The notes under the pieces are model-generated. The model was not told where the DNA came from, ran no database searches, and saw only the letters and a program-made list of their open reading frames with translations. The position numbers and the translations under genes were made by a program. From positions 3,957,501 to 4,021,500 of the forward strand of contig NZ_CP117445.1 of NCBI RefSeq assembly GCF_030687715.1: 64,000 bases of DNA, written 5' to 3'. Shown piece after piece: positions 52,574-61,600 of the stretch. Source of the stretch: Pseudomonas sp. FP2196. Its GTDB lineage: Bacteria > Pseudomonadota > Gammaproteobacteria > Pseudomonadales > Pseudomonadaceae. Within the stretch, counting starts at the first letter, position 1. Each line of letters starts with the position of its first letter.

Positions 52574-53677
52574 TCAATCTTTCAGACTGACCCGCTCCCG
52601 CAGATATTCAATAACCGCCCTACGTTCCCCCGCAAACTCGATCCGCCCGCCCTTCTTCTCCCGCTGAAACACATACATCGGGTCGTAATACTCACGCAGC
52701 AGCCCCTCGATCCAGCCGCGGTGCAGGTCCACCACGCCGCTGCGCGCCTGCTCCGCCAGCGCCGCTTCCATCAGATCGAACATCCGTCGATGCCGCTCAC
52801 CGCCCAGGCGCTTCTGCACATTGTTCAGGCTTTCGAGCAATCGCTCAGCGAACAGCGCAAATCCTTCCTCGCCATGCACCGTGGAAAATTCAGCCGACAG
52901 ATCCACCACGTAGTCGCGCAGGATTCGCTCTACGCGATCTTCAAAGCGGTCTTCCAGCCAGACCATCGGGTACTGCTGCATGCCTTGATACAGCGGTAGC
53001 GGCAACGCACAACTGCCCACTACCCGACTCTCATCCTCCAGCACAAACTGGCCGATACCGGCGTCGCGTTTCTTGAGAATGTCGATGGCCAGACGGTTCT
53101 CGAAATCGATATTCGACGGCTGCCCCGTGGCACGTTTGCCAAAACTGGAACCGCGATGATTGGCATGCCCTTCCAGATCCAGCCCGTTATGCAACTGCAC
53201 CAGCACTTCGGTTTTACCGGTGCCGGTCATGCCACCGAGCAAGACGAAATCACATTGCGTGATGGCTTGCTCAAGGGTGTCGATCAGGAAATTGCGCATC
53301 GCCTTGTAACCGCCGCCGACGCGCGGATAGTCAATGCCGGCTTCGTCACGCAGCCACTGCTGGGTGATCTGGGAGCGCAAGCCGCCACGAAAACAATAGA
53401 GATAACCCTCGGGATGGCTTCGGGCGAAGTCGGCCCAGGCCTGGATGCGCTCGGCCTTCACCGCGCCGGACACCAGTTGATGACCCAATTCGATGGCCGC
53501 TTGCTGCCCGTGCTGTTTGTAGCAAGTGCCGATCTTCTGCCGCTCGATGTCGTTCATCAGCGGCAGATTGATCACGCCCGGAAACGCGCCGTGGGCGAAT
53601 TCGACCGGCGCGCGGGCATCCATCAGCGGCCGGTCGTTGAGGAAGATGTCGCGGTAATCCGTGCAGTCGCGGAGCAT
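52574..53677 (-). CDS. mnmH: tRNA 2-selenouridine synthase
   Basis: The 367-residue enzyme converts 2-thiouridine to 2-selenouridine at tRNA position 34, using selenophosphate. The N-terminal rhodanese domain holds the catalytic Cys in [16 protein letters not shown] (about 92-107). A P-loop follows ([20 protein letters not shown], about 145-164), with [20 protein letters not shown] in the next segment. The start shares a base with the selD stop, so the two form one operon whose products act in succession. Confidence 0.93.
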   Translation of the reverse strand: MLRDCTDYRDIFLNDRPLMDARAPVEFAHGAFPGVINLPLMNDIERQKIGTCYKQHGQQAAIELGHQLVSGAVKAERIQAWADFARSHPEGYLYCFRGGLRSQITQQWLRDEAGIDYPRVGGGYKAMRNFLIDTLEQAITQCDFVLLGGMTGTGKTEVLVQLHNGLDLEGHANHRGSSFGKRATGQPSNIDFENRLAIDILKKRDAGIGQFVLEDESRVVGSCALPLPLYQGMQQYPMVWLEDRFEDRVERILRDYVVDLSAEFSTVHGEEGFALFAERLLESLNNVQKRLGGERHRRMFDLMEAALAEQARSGVVDLHRGWIEGLLREYYDPMYVFQREKKGGRIEFAGERRAVIEYLRERVSLKD

Positions 53678-54711
53678 CAAATCACCTCGACTGCGTGGCT
53701 CTGTCGCTCAACCAGTTCGCCGATGGGCGCCAGGTTCAGGCCCAGTTCGGCGGCGACCGCGAGGAACTCGTCATTGCCTTCAGGCGTGACCGCAATCAAC
53801 AGACCGCCACTGGTTTGCGGGTCGCACAGCACGCGTTTGTGCAACTCTTGCACCCGGCCGACCTTGCTCGAATAACTGTCGAAATTACGCAGCGTGCCAC
53901 CGGGCACGCAACCCTGTTCGAGGTAATACTCGACGCTGTCCAGACGTGGCACGCGGTCATAGCCGATACGGGCCGTCAGCTGGCTGCCATCGGCCATTTC
54001 CACCAGATGCCCGAGCAAGCCGAAACCGGTGACGTCGGTCATCGCGGTAACGCCGGCCAGTTTGCCGAAGCGGCTGCCGGGCTTGTTCAGCGTACACATC
54101 CAGTCGCGGGCGACGCCGACGTCGCTGTGGCGCAACTTGCCCTTCTTCTCGGCGGTGGTGAGGATGCCGATGCCCAGCGGTTTGGTCAGGTACAACAGGC
54201 AACCGGCGGTGGCGGTGTCGTTGCGCTTCATGTGGCGCTTTTCCACAAGGCCGGTAACCGCAAGGCCAAAGATCGGCTCCGGCGCATCGATCGAGTGCCC
54301 GCCCGCCAACGGAATCCCCGCCGCGTCGCACACTGCACGCCCACCACGGATCACTTCCCGCGCCACTTCCGGCGCCAGCACATTCACCGGCCAGCCGAGG
54401 ATCGCAATCGCCATCAACGGATCACCGCCCATGGCATAGATGTCGCTGATCGCGTTGGTGGCGGCAATGCGCCCGAAATCGAAAGGGTCATCGACAATCG
54501 GCATGAAAAAGTCCGTGGTCGACACCACACCGCGCTCGGCATCGATCTCATACACCGCCGCGTCATCACGCGAGGCATTGCCGACCCACAGTTTCGGATC
54601 AAGGTTCTGCGCACCGCTGCCGGCCAGAATCACTTCCAGCACCTGCGGGGAAATCTTGCAGCCGCAACCGGCACCGTGGCTGTATTGGGTCAGACGAATC
54701 GGCTCGCTCAT
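53677..54711 (-). CDS. selD: Selenide, water dikinase (selenophosphate synthase)
   Basis: The 344-residue enzyme makes selenophosphate from selenide and ATP. The N-terminal active site is [10 protein letters not shown] (about residues 11-20) with Cys in place of selenocysteine, followed by the conserved Lys. [29 protein letters not shown] and [18 protein letters not shown] complete the ATP site. An in-frame TTG 21 nt upstream is discounted by family N-terminus. With mnmH it supplies tRNA selenation. Confidence 0.94.
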   Translation of the reverse strand: MSEPIRLTQYSHGAGCGCKISPQVLEVILAGSGAQNLDPKLWVGNASRDDAAVYEIDAERGVVSTTDFFMPIVDDPFDFGRIAATNAISDIYAMGGDPLMAIAILGWPVNVLAPEVAREVIRGGRAVCDAAGIPLAGGHSIDAPEPIFGLAVTGLVEKRHMKRNDTATAGCLLYLTKPLGIGILTTAEKKGKLRHSDVGVARDWMCTLNKPGSRFGKLAGVTAMTDVTGFGLLGHLVEMADGSQLTARIGYDRVPRLDSVEYYLEQGCVPGGTLRNFDSYSSKVGRVQELHKRVLCDPQTSGGLLIAVTPEGNDEFLAVAAELGLNLAPIGELVERQSHAVEVI

Positions 54712-55010
54712 GGGGGGGGCAGTCTCTTTCAAGGAATGGGGCGGATTCTAGCAGAGCACGGACTGACAATTTGCCTGGTGACTGTCATGACGCCTTCGCG
54801 AGCCGGCCCGCGAAAGCTATCGAACAGTCAATGAGCACTGCACTGCAAAACGCAGAAAGAGCCCTGATGAAAAATCATTTGTCACTGGTCGACGGTTCCT
54901 ACATCGATTTCACTGGTTACATGTTTGGGCTACGGCGGGTTGCGTCTTTGCCTACAACGACGCCAGAATCGGCCGGCTTGTGTGCCTTGCGTGCTGTGCC
55001 TATTGTTTCT

Positions 55011-55126
55011 CGGTCGCTGAAATACAGCGGTCGGGCTTGGCGGCCCGGAAAGGTGTTGCAGGTTCTGTCATGAAAGTTTCAGGCACTTATGAGTGCCGGA
55101 CTCACTTTATGGCGGGTTGCACATGG
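55011..55126 (+). ncRNA. C4-like antisense RNA, module 2
   Basis: On the plus strand: a hairpin (CGCTG, AAATA, CAGCG; 55015-55029), a' (TTGGCGGCCCGGAAAGG, 55037-55053), a hairpin (GGCACT-TATG-AGTGCC, about 55082-55097) and b' (GGCGGGTTGCACATGG, 55111-55126). a' pairs with a (one mismatch, one bulge) and b' with b (one G-U, one bulge). The hairpin before a' is clearly related to that in module 1. Extra partial copies of b' (54934-54944) and a (55006-55015) lie upstream. Confidence 0.55.
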
Positions 55127-55149
55127 ATTCCTTCGGGGATGCCGATTCA

Positions 55150-55183
55150 CCTTTCTCGGTCCGCCAACCCTGTGCAACCTGCC
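55150..55183 (+). promoter_or_regulatory. Target segments a and b of C4-like module 2
   Basis: Segment a (CCTTTCTCGGTCCGCCAA, 55150-55167) and segment b (CCTGTGCAACCTGCC, 55169-55183) are adjacent. As in module 1, exactly 58 nt separate b from the DUF6124 start. Directly after b lies a hairpin (ACCCAATCTGC / GCAGATGGGGT, 55184-55211). Confidence 0.6.
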
Positions 55184-55241
55184 ACCCAATCTGCTTGGCG
55201 GCAGATGGGGTCAGTCCATCGATTTGAAAGGTGATTTCACA

Positions 55242-55481
55242 ATGGTCAAAGTAACTCCGGATCCCCCCAGCACCATGTTCATGCTCGCCCCCAACATCGA
55301 CACCGAATCCCTCCTCGCCAACGCCTGCGAATCATTGGCCTCTGCCAAAGTGATGCTGGCCGAATTTGCCGCACTGCTAAACGGCCCAAACCGCAGCATC
55401 GCGCTGGGCATCGCCCAGATCGTCATGCTCGGTGAACTTGCAGTCAGCCGGGCCTTGGACAATATCGACCCGCAACAATAA
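55242..55481 (+). CDS. DUF6124 family small protein (copy 2)
   Basis: The 79-residue protein has the same core as copy 1 at 15222: NIDTESLLANACESLASAKV, then RSIALGIAQIVMLGELAVSR and the terminal ALDNIDPQQ. It lacks the N-terminal extension of copy 1 and begins MVKVTPDPPS, the usual form. AAAGGTG lies upstream. The frame is also open upstream through the leader, but that part lacks similarity. It is monocistronic, preceded by C4-like module 2 and followed at once by a REP. Function unknown. Confidence 0.75.
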   Translation: MVKVTPDPPSTMFMLAPNIDTESLLANACESLASAKVMLAEFAALLNGPNRSIALGIAQIVMLGELAVSRALDNIDPQQ

Positions 55482-55566
55482 AGATCAAAAGATCGCAGCC
55501 TGCGTCAGCGCCTACAGGAAAACGCGAATTCCCGTGTAAGAGCTGCCGCAGGCTGCGATCTTTTGC
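55482..55566. repeat. REP pair, GGAGCTGCCGCAGGCTGCGATC family
   Basis: Inverted REP units begin directly after the DUF6124 stop codon. The same REP family follows the accessory genes at 18051. Confidence 0.88.
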
Positions 55567-55572
55567 CTAACC

Positions 55573-55599
55573 CAAAAAAAACCGCCCTTTCGGGCGGTT
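55573..55599 (-). terminator. Intrinsic terminator of the autotransporter gene
   Basis: AACCGCCC / GGGCGGTT with a 4-nt loop is followed on the minus strand by a run of Ts, about 20 bp beyond the autotransporter stop. Confidence 0.88.
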
Positions 55600-55619
55600 A
55601 AAAGTGCTTCGACCCTAAA

Positions 55620-58600
55620 TCAGAAGCCAAGGCTGAAGCTGACGGTCATCGCGTGGTCGTTGTTGTCGTTCGACAATTGGCCCGAGTAGCCGATACCGAG
55701 TTTGCCGGTCGGGCTGATCTGGAAGTCCACGCCCGCTTCGACGATGGCACTGTCCTTGGCAATCGGTACGCCCTGAGTGCTGAACGAGGCGCCGCCGTCG
55801 ATGAAGGTCAGATCCGCGTCAGGCTTGGTGTCGCCAAAGGCATGCCGCCAGCCGACGGCCGCGCGCGGGGTGAATTGCCCGCCGTTGGCCAGGGTGATGA
55901 CTTTGCCAGCGCGCAGGCCGAGGGTGGAGAAGGTGATGTCTTGATCGGCATCGGCCTTCAGACGCCCTACTCCGCCTTTTTCCTTGGCCTTGTCGGTGTC
56001 GTAGTTGACGTAAGCGAGACCGGCGAACGGTTCGAGGGCAATGCCGCCGGCATCAATCGTGTAACCGACTTCACCGAACACCTGGGCGCTGCGTGCATCG
56101 TAGTTGGCCTTCAAGCGGTCGTTGTAGGTACCGACGCTGACGTCGCGCTTGGTCTCGATGTCGTGCCAGCTGTAAGCGGCGCCGAGGCGCACGGCCAGTG
56201 CGTCGAACTGCGAGTTGAGGTACGCCGCCAGGTGATAGCTCTCGACCGTCGCATTGGAGCGACGATCATGCGCGTCGAGGTCGCTGCGGGTGTAACCGGC
56301 CGCCATGCCCACGCGCCACTGATCATCGAGTTGCTTGTCGGTGCCGAGCATGAAGCCGCTGAGGTTGCGATCAAGCTTGGCGCTGTTGCTGTCGCCATCC
56401 GATTCACCCCAAGCGCCGAGTGCGCGCGCCCAGCCAACCATTTCGCCGTGGCAACCGTTGCTGCTCAGTTGGTTGTCGCTTGGCGCCAGGGCGCGGCGTG
56501 GATCATCCGGCGCGCTGCACGACGGCTGGCGCATGCGATCGTTGACGGCCTCCCGCACGTAGCGCGAATCCTCAAGGATTGCGCTGGCGGTGCTGGCGTG
56601 GATTTCGCCGGACAGGCTGTCGAAGGCGTTACGCGCACCGGCCACGCTGAGGTTGACGATTTCGTTCTGCAACGCAGCGCCCGCCGCACCGTTACGCGAC
56701 AACGCCGACGCGGTGTTGCGCTGGTTGTCCGTGGCCGCCACATCGGCGAACGAGTTGCCGTTGCGGCTGACCGCCAGGGTCACCGAATCGGCACCGTAGA
56801 CCAGCGAGCTGTTGAGGAAAGCGTACTGCGGCAAATCTGCACTGCTGAAGGTGCCGGTGACACCGCCGCCCGCCGTGATCAGCGAATACACGGTGTTGCC
56901 GGTGAACGGTGCGAGCGAATTCACCTGCAAGCCGCCGCCAAGCGCCGCCGTACCGCCGACTGCCAGCGGTGTAGCGGTTGCCGAACTGATGGTCAGCGCC
57001 AGCACACCGGTAGGAGCATTGCTCAGGTTACCGGCGACGCTCAGGGTGCCAGCCTCGCCACCCGAAACCACCAAACCATTGTTGACCACCGACCCGACGC
57101 TGCCGTTACCGCTCAGCGCAGCGCCGTTGGCCACGGTGACTTGCCCGCCCAACGAGGCCCGCGCCGCGCGGCTGCCGACTTGCAGCACGCCTTGATCGAC
57201 CGACACGGTGCCGCTGAACGGATTGTCACCGGTCAACAACAAGGTGCCCGTGCCGCGTTTGGCCATGGCGCCCAGTCCGCTCAGCGATCCATTGAACTGG
57301 CCATTGAAGTTCTGCAGGAAAAACAGCGAAGCGTTGTTGAGGATGTTGCCTTGCAGGCTGGTGGTGTTACCGATCAGCGTACCGCCGCTGACCGTGGTGC
57401 CACCGCTGTAAGTGTTGGCGCCGCTCAGTACCAAGGTGCCGGAATCCAGTTTCTCGATGCCGCCCGTGCCCACCAGCGGTGTGGAGATTTCCGCGCTCGC
57501 ACCGGCATTGACCCGCACGGGTGCGAGACTGCCGTCGGCACCGTTGACCGGAGTCAGCGTGCCGCCAGCCCCGGGAATCAGGCTGTAACCGTTGGCGAGG
57601 AATTGCAGGCCGGTGAAGTTCTGATTGCCCTGGACGCTGACCGTACCGCCCTGCCCACCAAACACCGCGAACTGACCGTTGGACGCCAACGCCTGGGTGC
57701 CGGTCGGATCGGTCCAGTTGGTGTCCGGCCCCCACACACCGCTGCCGCCCCCGATGCTGCCATCAGGATTGGTGGTGCCGCCGTTCCAGAACTGCACCTC
57801 CCCCGGTGTGCCCTGCACCAGCAGATTGATCTGGTTGGCGATGGCGGTTTGCAAGGTCAGGTTGGCCGCCGAGACCGGCAGGCTGCCGTAGACCAGACCG
57901 TTGTTGGTCAGGCTGCCGCCGTAACTGAACAGTTGATAGACCCCGGTGCCGAAGCCGCCGGCATTGCTGATGTTCAGCGTGCCGTCGAGGGTCAGGTTGC
58001 CGGCGACGTTGACCACGGTTGTAGAACTGGTGGCCGAGCCGAGGCTGAAGTCCAGGTCGGTGCCTGAAGACAAGGCCAGCGAACCCACTGACAACGGCGT
58101 CGCCGTGCCGCCACCCGCCAGGGTCGCTCCGTCGGCCAGTTGCAGCGCCCCGCCGAGTTGCCCGCCACCGCCGATACTCGCACCGCTGGCGACGTTGACG
58201 CTGGCGCTGTTGAGCACGCCGTTCACAGTCAACGTGCCGGCCTGAACCGAGGTGTTGCCGGTGAAGGTGTTGTTGCCGGTCAGCAGCAATTGGCCGCTGC
58301 CGGTTTTGTTCAGCGTACCGGTGCCGGTGAGGTTGCCGGTGTAGCTGCCGTCAGCATTCTGCTCGAAGGTCAGCGCCGCGTTGTTGACGATCGCACCTTG
58401 CAGGCTGCTGGTGTCGCCGCGAGTATTGCCGCCGTTCAACGTGGTGCCACCGCTGTAGGTGTTGGCGCCACTGAGCACCAGGTCGCCGCTGCCGTTTTTC
58501 ACCAGATTGCCAGTGCCGGTCACAGCGCCGAGCAACGTGGTGTTCTGGTTACCGGCCAGGGTCAGTTGCGCACCAAGGTTGATAGCGTTGGCCAGTTGCA

Positions 58601-61600
58601 GCACCGAAGTGCTGTCGAGCGTGCCGTTGCCGAGCACACTCAATGCGCCGCTGCTGATCGCGCTGTTGTTACCGAGGATCAGCGTGCCGCCGCTCAGTTG
58701 AGTGCCACCGCTGTAAGTGTTGCTGCCGTTGAGGGTCAGGCTCGAAGCGCCAGTCTTGATCAGACTGCCGCTGCCGCTGACCACACCGCCGAGCGTCAAC
58801 GCATTGGAGCCGGCAACGTTCAAGCCACCGTTGAGCACCACATCGTTGGCGAGGCTGACGCTGGTGTTGCTGTCCAGCGCGGTGCCGTTGGCCGCCGTCA
58901 ACACGCCAGTGCCGAGCGCCGCGTTATTGCCGACTACGATCTTGCCGCCATTGAGCACGGTGCCGCCGGTGTAACCGTTGGCGGCGTTGAGCACCAACGT
59001 GCCGGTGTCGTATTTGCCGAGGGTACCGGCACCATTGAGCGCTACGCCGATGGTCGCGGTGGCGTTCGGATCGACCCGCACCGAGGCGTTGCCGAGTGAA
59101 CCATTGACCAGATTCAGCGAACCCGCCGTGCCGTTTTGCAGGCTGTAGCCATCGGTGACGAACTGCATGCCGGTGATGGTTTGCGCACCGTTGACGGTCA
59201 CAGTACCCGCTGCGCCCTGGAACACTGCGAAGTTGTTGGTCCAGGCTTGATTGGTGGTGCCGTTGACGTCGGTCCAGTTGGTGGTGCCGGTGCCCCAGGT
59301 ACCGCTGCCGCCGTCTACCGCGCCGTTGGCGACCAGTTGATTGCCGTCCCAAAACTGCACGGTGACGCCCGGTGCGGTAACCAGCAGGTTGATCTGGTTG
59401 GCCAGTGCGGTTTGCAGTTCCAGATCGCCCGGGGTGACGCTGCCCGGCACCGTGCCGATCAGCATGCCGTTGTCGGTCAGGCCGCCGGTGTAGTTGATCA
59501 GGCGATACACACCGCTGCCGAAGCCGCCGATGTCGCTGACGTTGAGGGTGCCGTCGAGGGTCAGGTTGCCGCCGACGTTGACCAGTGCGTTGCCGCCACC
59601 TGAGACCGGTGTGCCGAGCCCGACGTCGAAGTTGGAGTTGCCGTTTAACACCAGCGAATCCACCGACAAAGTGCTACCGGTAACGCCTGCCAGATGACCG
59701 CCATCCGCCACCGTCACCGCACCGGTCAGGGTGCCACTGCCGCCGAGAGTGCCACCGTTGTTGACCAGCACATTGCCGCTGGCCAGCGAGCCGTTGACCT
59801 GCAAGGTGCCGGCATTGACGTTGGTGTCGCCAGTAAGGGTGTTGTTGCCGGTCAGGGTCAATGTACCGCTGCCCAGCTTGGTCAACCCACCCGGATCGAT
59901 GCCGTCCCTGAGGACGCCAGCGAATGTGCTGCTCTGGTTGTTGCCGCCGATGCTCAGGGTGTCAAAGTCACCGATGCTAACCGTACCGTCACCGGTCAGG
60001 CTGCCGATGCTGGTCGAATCGCCGATGTTGAGCGTGGAACCGACGGCAAGACTGACGGCGGCGTTATCACCCAGCGCGGTGCTGCCGACAGTGTTCAGGC
60101 TGCCGGCCAGTACATCGATCAGACCGTTGAAGGTGTTGTTGCCACTGAGCGTCAATACCGCCAGACCGTTCTTGGTCAACGTGCCAGCGCCGGCGATCAC
60201 ACCGCCCAGCGTCAGGCCACTGTTACCGGCAATGCTCAAATTGGCATTGACGTTGATGTTGTTGGCCAGCACCAGCGGTGCGGAGTAGTCGAGGGTCGAG
60301 GCGCCCGCCACGGTCAGTGCGCCGGAACCCAGCGAGGAGCCAGTGCCGATGGTCAGCGTGCCGGCGTTCAGCGTGGTGCCGCCGCTGTAGGTGTTGATGC
60401 CGTTGAGCGTCAGGTTCGACGCGCCGTTCTTGATCAGCCCACCAGCGCCGCTGACGACTCCCGCGAGGGTCAGGTTGTTGCTGCCGGTGTTGCTCAGGTT
60501 GGCGTTGAGCACGACGTTGTTGCCCAGGCTCAGCGCACTGTTGCTGTCCAGCGCCGAGGCGCCGGCCACAGTGAGGTTGCCCAGCCCCAGCGCCGAGTTG
60601 CTGCCGGCGGTGAGGGTGCCGGCATTGAGGTTGATGCCGCCGAGGAAGTTGTTATTGCCGCTCAGGGTCAGGTTGGCCGCACCGTTTTTAGTCAGGCTGC
60701 CGGCGCCGTTGACCGTGCCGGCCAGGGTCAGATCCGCCGTGCCGCCGATGCCGAGATTGCCGGCCAGATTGACCGCGTTGTTGACCGAAACGGCGGTGGC
60801 AGCATCCAGCGTGGTGCCGCCCGCCGCGTTCAGCGTGCCGGAGCCCAGTGCCGAGTTCGACGCCAGAATCAGTCCGCCCGCATTCAGAGCCACCGGGCCG
60901 AGGAAGGCATTGTTGCCGCCGAGAGTCAGGTTGGCCGCGCCGTTTTTGATCAGTCCGCCCGTGCCGCCGATCACGCCGTTGAGGGTCAGCGCATTGCTGC
61001 CGACCACGGTCAGGTTGCCGTTCAGTGTTGCGGCGTTGCCGAGGGTCACTGCGACGTTGCTGTCCAGTTGCGTACCGGCATTGGCGGTCAGCGTGCCGCT
61101 GCCCAGCGCGGTGTTGCTGCCGACGATGATCTTGCCGCCGTCCAGTTGCGTGCCGCCGCTGTAGGTGTTGGCGCCGTTGAGCACCAGGGTGCCTGCATCG
61201 AGTTTGTTGAGGATGCCGCTGCCATCGATGTTCACGCCAAGGGTGCCGGTCACGCCCGGATCGACGCGCACCGCCGTGGTGCCACCCGTGCCGTTGACCG
61301 CAGTCAGTTGCCCCGCGGCACCATTGACCAGGTTGTAGCCATCGGTTAGGAACTGCATGCCGGTAACCAACTGCGTGCCGTTAACCGTCACCGTACCCGC
61401 CGTACCCTGGAACACTGCGAAGTCGCCGGCCCAAGGCTGGTTGACCAGACCGTTGGCATCGGTCCAGTTGGTGCCGACCGCGTTCCAGATGCCGCTGCCG
61501 CCATCGACGACACCGTTGGCAATGGTCTGGCTGCCATCCCAGTAACGAATGTTGGAGTTCGGCGCCGACACTTGAATGTTGATCTGGTTGGCCACCCCGG

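Noticed and set aside
54786..54811. REP-like CTTCGCGAGCCGGCCCGCGAAAG upstream of selD
   Set aside because: It is a short degenerate palindrome without the conserved REP core or an inverted partner, so I do not list it as an element.
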